This document shows, piece by piece, positions 52,951 to 60,304 of a stretch of 64,000 nucleotides of DNA. The notes beneath the pieces were generated by a model that had not been told where the DNA came from, made no database searches, and was given only the letters and a program-made list of their open reading frames with translations. Both the position numbers and the translations under genes were made by a program. The stretch is from Thermococcus peptonophilus (GTDB taxonomy: Archaea; Methanobacteriota_B; Thermococci; Thermococcales; Thermococcaceae): NCBI RefSeq assembly GCF_001592435.1, contig NZ_CP014750.1:1116001-1180000 (forward strand), read 5' to 3'. How positions within the stretch are numbered: the first letter of the stretch is position 1; every line of letters starts with the position of its first letter.

Positions 52951-53387
52951 TTCTTACCCATTTCTTTTTATTGACTTGTATGCAGTATGTCAGATTTCCG
53001 TCAACTTCCTCGCACAAAATTTTCTGATCAAAAATTTTTAGTCGATCCTTCGATGGAGAATGATCATAATGAATAACAAAATTGGTACAATTAAACACTA
53101 ATATTTAGTCTTCTGAAATATAGAAGTTAATGGTCGAATCTTTTCGATTAGAAGTATCGGCATAATAGGTGTATTTATGGATCTGCGATGAATTGTGTTG
53201 CAAAAAGTTTTCCTGTGGAGCCTGTTATACGTCAAAATTGAAATCTTGTACGGGCCGTTTGGTTGTTTCTTTTTACCCATAAGATGGCCTGTTTGGGATT
53301 GTAACCAGTGTAACCTTCGAGATATGACCTAATCCATAACCTGTTTATAATCATCCGTTGCTAAAAGTTTTCCACTGGAAACATACT
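52951..53387. repeat. Gene-poor region with imperfect direct repeats
   Basis: No convincing gene was found in these 437 bases. Imperfect 23-base repeats start at 53197 (GTTGCAAAAAGTTTTCCTGTGGA) in short form GTTGC-AAAAGTTTTCC-TGGA and again at 53357-53379, with about three mismatches. The second includes the palindrome TTTCCACTGGAAA-like core (about 53369-53383). A tandem TGTAACC-AG-TGTAACC is at 53300-53315. A 60-codon minus-strand frame (53098-53280) starts MGKKK like the neighbouring regulator, and may be a decayed relative. The repeats could be regulator operators, iterons or attachment-site remnants. Confidence 0.4.
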
Positions 53388-53720
53388 TTAGATCTTCTGT
53401 CTCTTCGCTAAATAGAAAGCCACAGCACTATCTACCCACGTGCTCATACTGAGGCCGAGTTTTTCTGCCCATACCTTTATCCTTTCATGATTTATCTCGC
53501 TCACTGAAAAAGTTCTTAGTGTGGTAATATCATCAGATATAAAGTCAGCATACTGCTGTAAGAACTTCTTGAATTTGTCTAGATGTTTTATTGAAAAGTT
53601 CAAAGCCTTGATAATCACCTTAATCATCGCAATGTTATTTTCCTCTGAGTACTCCTTTAGTGACCTGTATGTTTCAACATGCATGAGAACGTTCAATTTT
53701 TTGTACTCCTTTTTTCCCAT
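53388..53720 (-). CDS. Tandem ribbon-helix-helix-type DNA-binding protein
   Basis: A 110-residue protein with two strand-helix-helix units. The first spans about 7-45 (KKLNVLMHVETYRSLKEYSE then NNIAMIKVIIKAL) and the second about 66-106 (TTLRTFSVSEINHERIKVWA then STWVDSAVAFYLAKR). Each fits a ribbon-helix-helix fold, so one chain could form a pseudo-dimer. It is divergent from hsdM with 98 bases between the starts, a position typical of a controller of the restriction operon. ATG 53720 has a GGTGGTGA site. The specific target is not known. Confidence 0.6.
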   Translation of the reverse strand: MGKKEYKKLNVLMHVETYRSLKEYSEENNIAMIKVIIKALNFSIKHLDKFKKFLQQYADFISDDITTLRTFSVSEINHERIKVWAEKLGLSMSTWVDSAVAFYLAKRQKI

Positions 53721-53818
53721 AAGGTCACCACCATTAATAATAGAACACTAACAATGACTTAAGGCATTAGAAAAGGTTATTTACTTACCTTATTACACTC
53801 ATAGGGTGGTGGAGTATA
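53721..53818. promoter_or_regulatory. Divergent promoter region of the RHH regulator and the restriction operon
   Basis: GTTATTTACTTA (53776-53787) is a weak TATA for hsdM with a start near 53807, and GGTGGTGGAG precedes ATG 53819. AT-rich sequence (CCATTAATAATAGAACACTAAC, 53730-53751) on the other side could include the regulator's own promoter. No symmetric operator was obvious. Confidence 0.4.
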
Positions 53819-55438
53819 ATGAACAAGGAAGTTCCTTTAACTACATTTATCAAAAAACCTAATTCCAAAAAATCAGATGAAACTAAAACGGAAAAGAGAG
53901 TTAACAAAGTAACGGACTTGACAGATAAAGAGCAATTAAAAACTTGGCTCTGGGATGCCGCAAATATACTAAGGAACAGAGTTGATTACATGCCGTACAT
54001 ATTAACCCTCTTGTTCTACAAGAGACTGTCAGACGTATATGAAGATGAGTACTGGGAGGTCTATGAGAGGATCTTTAATCAGATGAAAGACAAGCTTGGC
54101 GAGGAAAAAGCCAAGAAGATTGCTGAGATCGAAGCTAAGAAAAAGAGTTGGCACAAGTATCAGATACCAGAGGATTGCCTTTGGGAAAAGGTCAAGAACA
54201 CTCCTGTAAACATTGGTGAGAAATTGAATGAGGTTCTTATGAAAATTGAAGAACACAATGAAAGCCTTAGGGGACTTCTGACCAGAGTAGATTTCAACAA
54301 GAAAGACGTACTCCCAGATCAAAAACTTAGACAATTGATTGACCACTTTGATAAATACAGGATTGGAAAAAATGTCAGCCCCGACATTCTTGGTGAGGCT
54401 TATGAATATCTTATTGAGCAGTTTGCCATGACTAGTGGAAAGAAGGGTGGGGAATTCTTCACTCCCAAAGAAGTTGTTAAAGTCCTTGTCAGAATCTTGG
54501 ATCCTCAAGACTATGAGGAAATTTATGACCCTGCATGTGGGACTGGGGGCATGTTAATAACTGCCTACTATCACATAAAAGAGAACGGCGGCGATATCAA
54601 AAAGGCAAAGTTCTACGGGCAGGAAGTCAATGACATGACTTATGTAATTGCAAGAGTGAATATTGTTGTCCATGATATCAAGAATGCTGACATAAGGCAC
54701 GGGGACACATTCTTTGAACCCAAATTCACTGAGGGTGGACGGCTAAAGAAGTTCGATGTGGTATTGGCTAACCCTCCTTGGAATGACAAGAACCTTAAGG
54801 GTTTAGAAGAGGAAATTAAGAAAGCTCCCTTCAGTGCAGAGAGGTTTCCCTTTGGGATACCCCCACTGGGGACCTCAGCGGACTGGCTGTGGATTCAGCA
54901 CATGCTTGCAAGTGCGAGGGATGATACTGGGAGAGTGGGTGTGGTAATTGACAACGGTGCCCTCTTTAGAGGGGGGAAGGAGAGAGACATTAGGGCGGAG
55001 ATTGTGGAAAAAGACTGGATAGAGACTATAATTGCGCTTCCTGAAAAGTTGTTTTACAATACTGGAGCTCCCGGGGTTTTGATAATATTTAGAAAGAACA
55101 AGCCTGAGGAGAGAAAGGGCAAGATACTATTCATTAATGCCAGTCAAGATTATGAAGAAGGTAAGAGACAGAACAAGCTTAGAACTCAGGACATTGACAA
55201 GATTGTGAACGCATATAATGACTTCAAAGACATTGAGGGTTATGCAAGGGTTGTCAACCTAGAGGAAGTAAGGAACAATGACTATAACTTGAACGTCACT
55301 CTGTACGTGACACCTATCATTGAGAGGGATGAAGTTGATATAAGGCACGTGTGGAACAAACTTGAGGCCCTTGAAGAGGAGAGAAGTTCACTTAAGGCAA
55401 AGATAGAAGAATACCTTAAGGAACTTCGGGTGATTTAA
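53819..55438 (+). CDS. hsdM: Type I restriction-modification DNA methyltransferase subunit HsdM
   Basis: A 539-residue N6-adenine methyltransferase. An N-terminal helical HsdM_N domain (about 40-175) is followed by the catalytic domain with SAM motif DPACGTGG (237-244) and catalytic NPPW (318-321). The C-terminal helix packs against HsdS. The first 40 residues are charged and low in complexity. It methylates the host copy of the site recognised by HsdS. It is separated by 76 bases from the next gene, which has its own promoter. Confidence 0.95.
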   Translation: MNKEVPLTTFIKKPNSKKSDETKTEKRVNKVTDLTDKEQLKTWLWDAANILRNRVDYMPYILTLLFYKRLSDVYEDEYWEVYERIFNQMKDKLGEEKAKKIAEIEAKKKSWHKYQIPEDCLWEKVKNTPVNIGEKLNEVLMKIEEHNESLRGLLTRVDFNKKDVLPDQKLRQLIDHFDKYRIGKNVSPDILGEAYEYLIEQFAMTSGKKGGEFFTPKEVVKVLVRILDPQDYEEIYDPACGTGGMLITAYYHIKENGGDIKKAKFYGQEVNDMTYVIARVNIVVHDIKNADIRHGDTFFEPKFTEGGRLKKFDVVLANPPWNDKNLKGLEEEIKKAPFSAERFPFGIPPLGTSADWLWIQHMLASARDDTGRVGVVIDNGALFRGGKERDIRAEIVEKDWIETIIALPEKLFYNTGAPGVLIIFRKNKPEERKGKILFINASQDYEEGKRQNKLRTQDIDKIVNAYNDFKDIEGYARVVNLEEVRNNDYNLNVTLYVTPIIERDEVDIRHVWNKLEALEEERSSLKAKIEEYLKELRVI

Positions 55439-55459
55439 TGTGTGAGTTTTTGATGTTAT

Positions 55460-55510
55460 CCCCTTATTTTAAATCTTCCATCGCATTAGGGATCCCCTAA
55501 AAGGTGATAC
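55460..55510 (+). promoter_or_regulatory. Internal promoter upstream of the Kiwa-like pair
   Basis: CTTATTTTAAATC (55463-55475) is a strong TATA element in the 76-base gap after hsdM. The predicted start near 55495 overlaps an 8-base palindrome GGGATCCC (55489-55496), a possible operator. AGGTGATACT then precedes ATG 55515. The Kiwa-like and later genes may therefore be transcribed apart from hsdM. Confidence 0.5.
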
Positions 55511-55514
55511 TAGG

Positions 55515-56093
55515 ATGGAAGAGAAACCAACATTACTCACAAGCCTGTGGCTTTTTCTTAGTTCATACATACCCTTATGGATTATATTGCTAATTCAGAC
55601 ATATGATGGGATGACAGGATTTCATACAATATTTTTTGGTTCGCTGACTGTATTTTCCTTACTCTCATTGCTTCTCTTTTTAAGAGTGGCAAAACAGAAA
55701 ATAAATGTTGGTGGAGAAAAGAGAATTTGTGATGATTTTATAGTGATAGATGATTATCAGGAAATGAATCATATATACCTAGAATATCTGATCACGTACG
55801 TTGTCTCTATGATGGCATTTATCCCGAAAGATCAAGGAGTAAGAAATGTCCTGACTTTTCTAGTGTTTATGTTCATGGTGTTCATGTTTTACCTTAGGGC
55901 AAATCTCATCTATGCAAATCCCGTGCTGGGTGCATTAGGGTATAATCTGTTTAAAGTAAAGAACAGAGAATCGGGTCATTGGGTAATATTAATAACTAGA
56001 AAAGACAAAATACTACTTGCGGATAAAACTAACCCAGAGAGAATTTGTGTATCAAGCCTGTCAGGTAATATATATCTGGAGGTCGAAGACTGA
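55515..56093 (+). CDS. KwaA-like four-helix membrane protein (candidate Kiwa sensor)
   Basis: A 192-residue protein with four hydrophobic helices (about 9-29, 38-56, 88-104 and 110-134) and a soluble C-terminal domain (about 145-192). KwaA of the Kiwa anti-phage system is likewise a small four-helix membrane protein paired with a DUF4868 protein. Sequence alone gives only topological similarity, so the call depends on the neighbour. Its stop overlaps the start of the next gene (TGATG). In Kiwa, KwaA is known to sense phage infection at the membrane and recruit KwaB. Confidence 0.5.
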   Translation: MEEKPTLLTSLWLFLSSYIPLWIILLIQTYDGMTGFHTIFFGSLTVFSLLSLLLFLRVAKQKINVGGEKRICDDFIVIDDYQEMNHIYLEYLITYVVSMMAFIPKDQGVRNVLTFLVFMFMVFMFYLRANLIYANPVLGALGYNLFKVKNRESGHWVILITRKDKILLADKTNPERICVSSLSGNIYLEVED

Positions 56094-57253
56094 TGGGTGA
56101 TGAGAGTGAGAGGAGCCGGGCTCTTGCCAGAGTGCCGACAATCATAACTCTAAAGAAATTCCACTCAAGGATTAATGAAGTTAGAGACATGACAGTTGAT
56201 GTGTATCTTGTGGAAAATACCGGTAAAAGAACAAAAGACCCAAGAGCTTGGTTTAAAACACACAATCTAGTTCTCCCCAATAAGTACAAGAGAAAAATTG
56301 TAAAGTTATTCAACCAGAGATTCTTGAGAGTTATCAACAAAGTATCAAAAGATGAGACAGAGTTTACAAACTTTTTTGACTATAACAGGCCCTTTTCAGT
56401 GGGAGTTGTCAGATATATTGAACCTTCCCATATTCCCGGATTTTGGGTAATATGGAATCAGATAAAGCAAGGGGGTTCTGTATCTTCGACATCAGCTAGG
56501 AGTGTGAAATCCATTGTTGGTTATGTTCTTGATATACAGTTCAAGGAGGGGGGTAGGGTCGCCTTTTTTGTAAAGAATAGAAGGTCATTCATTCTCAAGA
56601 AGAACAGCATAATGGTGGGATTGTTTAGAAAACAGTTATCAATAGCAACTGATGATTATACATCTATCCCCCTAGCAATTGATTCAATATACTTTGAGTT
56701 CCCAGATAGTGACAATGATGGATGGTTGCTGGTGTTGAACACAAGATACTTTGAATCATTCTTCAAGTACTATGAGCACTACAAGCAAATTACTCAGGAA
56801 ACAATATTAAAACTCAAGGAGTCTGGCCTTATCGAATTTGAAAATGAGGAGAAGATTATGAAGTATGCTCTCAGTACTGTGACAATATTTAGAACACTAA
56901 CACAACTCCAAAAGAGCAAGTTTTTCAGCTTCATAACAGATGACGGAATTGACACAGGTTCAGAAAGATACAAAAATTTTGTCAATGATCTGCTAGACCA
57001 GCTGGATGTTCTTAAGGCAAAGGAGAGGCCGAACCTTAAGGTAACTGAAGATGGGGAACACATCAAAATTAAGATTGAGGACAAAAAGGGTCTGAAGCAG
57101 TTCATAGAGATATGTCAAGAGAAGTACATAGCAAGTGTCGGTAAACGGAGTGGGGTAGTAAAATTTTATGAAGTTAAGGGTGGCGTGAAGGAACTTAAGC
57201 AAGTCCCCCTTGATGCATGGTTATGGGCAAAATCAGAGGGTGAGTCTTCATGA
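56093..57253 (+). CDS. KwaB-like DUF4868 protein (candidate Kiwa effector)
   Basis: A 386-residue soluble protein whose layout resembles DUF4868/KwaB. Its N-terminal region includes VDVYLVENTGK and RPFSVGVVRYIEPS. The middle alternates strands and helices (VAFFVKNRRSFILKKN, IYFEFPDSDNDGWLLVLNTR then YFESFFKYYEHYKQ), followed by a helical part. The C-terminal KQFIEICQEKYIASVGKRSG fits the family's L-N-D-x-x-x-S-x-L-T-like end. KwaB in Kiwa binds DNA and blocks phage replication and late transcription. It overlaps the KwaA-like gene and hsdS by 1 and 4 bases, so all are translated in one series. A profile search is needed to confirm the assignment. Confidence 0.58.
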   Translation: MGDESERSRALARVPTIITLKKFHSRINEVRDMTVDVYLVENTGKRTKDPRAWFKTHNLVLPNKYKRKIVKLFNQRFLRVINKVSKDETEFTNFFDYNRPFSVGVVRYIEPSHIPGFWVIWNQIKQGGSVSSTSARSVKSIVGYVLDIQFKEGGRVAFFVKNRRSFILKKNSIMVGLFRKQLSIATDDYTSIPLAIDSIYFEFPDSDNDGWLLVLNTRYFESFFKYYEHYKQITQETILKLKESGLIEFENEEKIMKYALSTVTIFRTLTQLQKSKFFSFITDDGIDTGSERYKNFVNDLLDQLDVLKAKERPNLKVTEDGEHIKIKIEDKKGLKQFIEICQEKYIASVGKRSGVVKFYEVKGGVKELKQVPLDAWLWAKSEGESS

Positions 57254-58440
57254 CTGGTGAATTCAAGGAGACACCAATTGGGAAGATACCTAAGGAGTGG
57301 AACGTCTTTGAGTTAAAAGAAATCGCAAATGTAAAATATGGAAAGGCTATTCCTAAAAAAGGAGGAGAGATTCCTGTTATTGGTTCCAGTGGCATTTATG
57401 CTTGGACAGACAGACCCTTAGTTGAATTTCCAACATTAGTGATAGGAAGAAAAGGAACTGCGGGAGCAGTACATTTAGTAGAAGTTCCCTCTTGGCCATC
57501 AGATACTACCTTTTACTTGGAATTTAAGAAGGATATTGATATTAAATACCTTTATTACCACATGAGTTTCTTCAAATTATCTGGAACCCATGCCCAAACA
57601 ACGCTTCCAAGTCTTAAGAGGGAGTTTTTAGAACATTATTATGTGATCTATCCCCCACTCCCAGAACAGAAGAAAATAGCCGAAATATTGTCCACAATTG
57701 ATAAGGCAATCGAGAAAACTGATGCCTTAATCCATCACTACCAGCAACTCAAGAATGCCTTAATGCAAAGACTGTTCACCGAGGGGATTGGGCATACAAA
57801 ATTCAAGCCAAGTCCCTTAGGGCAAATTCCTGCTGAATGGGATGTTGTTAAGATTGGGGATATAATTGAATTTGCCCAGTATGGACTCTCAATAAAGATG
57901 TATGATGAAGGGCAGTATCCTATTGTTAAAATGGATAGCATAATCAATGGAAAAGTCATGCCTGTAAATCTAAAATATGTGGATTTAGATGAAGAAACAT
58001 TCAACAAATTTAAATTGGAAAAAGGAGATATATTGGTCAATAGGACAAACAGTTATGAGCTTGTTGGCAAGACAGGGATCTTCATGCTTGAGGGAGACTA
58101 TGTTTTTGCTTCATATCTCATTAGACTTCGGCCCAAGAAAGATATTGTTGACTCGGCCTTTTTGACATATTACCTGATACTGTCTCAAGACAGACTAAGG
58201 CAAATTGCAACTAGGGGAGTAAGCCAAGCTAATATTAATGCCACCAATCTGAAGAAATTCCTAGTACCCCTACCACCACTTGATGAACAAAAGAAAATAG
58301 CCCAGATTCTTATGACAATTGATAATAAAATTGAGGCTGAGATAAAGACAAAAGAGGAGCTTGAGAAACTCAAGCTAGGTATGATGGACAAACTTCTCAC
58401 GGGAAAAGTTAGGGTTAAGGTGGGTGAGAAAAGTGGATAA
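57250..58440 (+). CDS. hsdS: Type I restriction specificity subunit HsdS
   Basis: A 396-residue HsdS with two target-recognition domains and two conserved helical spacers. Each half starts with PIGKIPKEWNV / PLGQIPAEWDV and ends with PPLPEQKKIAEIL / PPLDEQKKIAQIL, so the recognition sequence is bipartite. The halves show the expected internal repeat. Both HsdM and HsdR are encoded in this operon. It overlaps the KwaB-like gene by 4 bases and the DUF262 gene by 17 bases. Confidence 0.95.
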   Translation: MTGEFKETPIGKIPKEWNVFELKEIANVKYGKAIPKKGGEIPVIGSSGIYAWTDRPLVEFPTLVIGRKGTAGAVHLVEVPSWPSDTTFYLEFKKDIDIKYLYYHMSFFKLSGTHAQTTLPSLKREFLEHYYVIYPPLPEQKKIAEILSTIDKAIEKTDALIHHYQQLKNALMQRLFTEGIGHTKFKPSPLGQIPAEWDVVKIGDIIEFAQYGLSIKMYDEGQYPIVKMDSIINGKVMPVNLKYVDLDEETFNKFKLEKGDILVNRTNSYELVGKTGIFMLEGDYVFASYLIRLRPKKDIVDSAFLTYYLILSQDRLRQIATRGVSQANINATNLKKFLVPLPPLDEQKKIAQILMTIDNKIEAEIKTKEELEKLKLGMMDKLLTGKVRVKVGEKSG

Positions 58441-60304
58441 GCTCGACCCGAAAATGGAGAATCTGCTTGAGATATTAAAACAGGCCGAAGAAGGGAAATT
58501 AGTCCTTCCCCAGTTCCAAAGGGACTTTGTATGGTCAAGACAAGACATTAAGGACTTGCTGGTCTCGCTTCTTAATGGCTACTTTGTAGGTACTTTCCTC
58601 TTCCTTAGAACGGATCCTGCCAACCCCCCATTCACATGGAGGCCAATCCAAGGTGTTACTCTACCAATTGATAGAGATGGGAATTATATTGCAGAACCAG
58701 AGGCTATGATCCTTGATGGCCAGCAGAGAATAACATCCCTTCACTATGTATTCTATGCACCGCCGAAAGAAGTTGTTACACCAAAATATACCAGCAGAAG
58801 ATACCTCTTCTTCCTGAGACTTGAAGAGCTAGAAAAGGGTAATGTTGAGGATGCTGTGTTCAGCGTGAATGAAGATGATGCTAAAAAGTACTTGGACAAG
58901 GAATATCAGTTTGAGCACAAAATAGTTCCATTCACACAGCTCTCCAATAAAGAGAAGTGGGAAGATTGGGTAGAGGAATTCATAGAGTACCATGTTGACA
59001 AGTACATAGAGGAGAACATCGGTGAAGATGTTAGCTTTAAACAGGGTAGGGAACTCACTCAGGAATACAAGAAGCAACTTAAGGAAAAGGCTAGCCTTTG
59101 GGAGAAGTACATTAGCAATCTCCTAGAGTTCAAAGTTCCAGTTCTTTATTTACCGAAAATTGAACCAAACAATAAACAAAAGCTTAGTGAAGTCTGCACA
59201 ATATTTGAGAAAATGAACAGTACAGGAGTTAAGTTATCAGTCTTTGATCTCCTGACTGCCAGATTGTACAAAGATAATATCGATCTTCATAAAATATGGC
59301 AGGACACTGTTGATTCATTTGAGGGTATCAGAAAGTTGTCCGAGGACAACCCGGATCTCTTTAAAGTGTTGTTACTTAGGGCACTAGGTCTCATGAGGGT
59401 GCTTAGGGACAAAGATAAAGACAAGGGCGAGAAGGAAATTAGTGATGTTAAAAACAGGTCTTTAATTAATTTGTCACCAGCGAATTTTGAAGAAGATTGG
59501 TGGACTATAGCAGAATACTTTAACAGAGCCATTGAGCGAGTTATGAGCACTAATCAAGATGGATTTGGAGCATTCTTGCCAAAGTGGGTTCCTTACAAGC
59601 CCATGCTTCCAGTTTTGGCAACACTCCTCTATTATGTGGAGGGCACCAAAGAATTATCCCCAATGGAAAAGAGCAGAGCTTACACACTGATAAAGCAATG
59701 GTACTGGAGTTCTGTATTCACCGAGAGATACAGTAGTGCCGTTGAATCAAAGTCTCTGAGTGATACACTTGAGCTGATAAGAGCCTTCAAAGAGCCTGAG
59801 TTTGTACCCTCAATGATCAATGAAGCAAGAATAAGGGTACCATCCTTGAATTTATATGCAGTCTCAAGAAGTGGAAGTGCAATTTATAGAGGTATCATGA
59901 ACTTAATTGCATTAAACCATGCACGGGACTTCTTGCAAGTTGACGCAATAGAATTCCATAACCTAGAGGATCACCATATATTCCCTCAGGCATTCCTAAG
60001 AAGACAGGGTCTTGGAGACAAAGATAAGTCGAAGATCAACACCATACTCAACAGAACTCTCATCAGCGATGAAACCAATAAGAAAATTTCAGCAACATCT
60101 CCAAGAGAATATATTAATTGGATCCCCGGGGATATAGAGGAGGTTCTCAAACCCCACTTTATTGACTCAGAGTGCATTGATGCCATGAGGAAGAATGATT
60201 ATGATAAGTTCCTAGAGAGAAGGAAAACACTTATTCTAAATAAAGTGCAAGAGCTCATAGGCGGGGGAGGGGAGAATGCCAACACCAGAGGAGAGGATAT
60301 CTGA
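58424..60304 (+). CDS. DUF262-DUF1524 (GmrSD-like) nuclease
   Basis: A 626-residue protein. The N-terminal DUF262 (ParB-like/nucleotide-binding) domain has QRDFVWSR and DGQQR (98-102), the motif required for NTP cleavage in GmrS. The C-terminal DUF1524 HNH domain carries HHIFPQAFL (H517, H518) and an NRTLIS segment with an asparagine. Such proteins (GmrSD, BrxU) cut DNA with modified bases, often glucosylated hydroxymethylcytosine, so they complement restriction that targets unmodified DNA. The start is GTG 58424 inside hsdS. It overlaps hsdR by 29 bases. Confidence 0.9.
   Translation: MRKVDKLDPKMENLLEILKQAEEGKLVLPQFQRDFVWSRQDIKDLLVSLLNGYFVGTFLFLRTDPANPPFTWRPIQGVTLPIDRDGNYIAEPEAMILDGQQRITSLHYVFYAPPKEVVTPKYTSRRYLFFLRLEELEKGNVEDAVFSVNEDDAKKYLDKEYQFEHKIVPFTQLSNKEKWEDWVEEFIEYHVDKYIEENIGEDVSFKQGRELTQEYKKQLKEKASLWEKYISNLLEFKVPVLYLPKIEPNNKQKLSEVCTIFEKMNSTGVKLSVFDLLTARLYKDNIDLHKIWQDTVDSFEGIRKLSEDNPDLFKVLLLRALGLMRVLRDKDKDKGEKEISDVKNRSLINLSPANFEEDWWTIAEYFNRAIERVMSTNQDGFGAFLPKWVPYKPMLPVLATLLYYVEGTKELSPMEKSRAYTLIKQWYWSSVFTERYSSAVESKSLSDTLELIRAFKEPEFVPSMINEARIRVPSLNLYAVSRSGSAIYRGIMNLIALNHARDFLQVDAIEFHNLEDHHIFPQAFLRRQGLGDKDKSKINTILNRTLISDETNKKISATSPREYINWIPGDIEEVLKPHFIDSECIDAMRKNDYDKFLERRKTLILNKVQELIGGGGENANTRGEDI

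Larger units (their letters stand above)
48318..53387. mobile_element. Probable integrated plasmid/virus module (boundaries uncertain)
   Basis: An integrase, an unknown gene and a replicative-type helicase occur together in DNA clearly more AT-rich than the flanking chromosome. This fits the integration-replication module of a Thermococcales integrated element. The true ends are unknown. The restriction-modification operon that follows may be part of the same insertion or a second one. Confidence 0.55.

Noticed and set aside
53098-53280. Sixty-codon minus-strand frame starting MGKKK like the RHH regulator
   Set aside because: Similarity is limited to the first residues, no ribosome binding site is present, and the frame crosses the direct repeat. 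It was mentioned only as a possible relic.
53197-53379. Possible CRISPR array
   Set aside because: Only two imperfect copies occur, separated by more than 130 bases, and neither matches the usual Thermococcales repeat. No cas genes are nearby.
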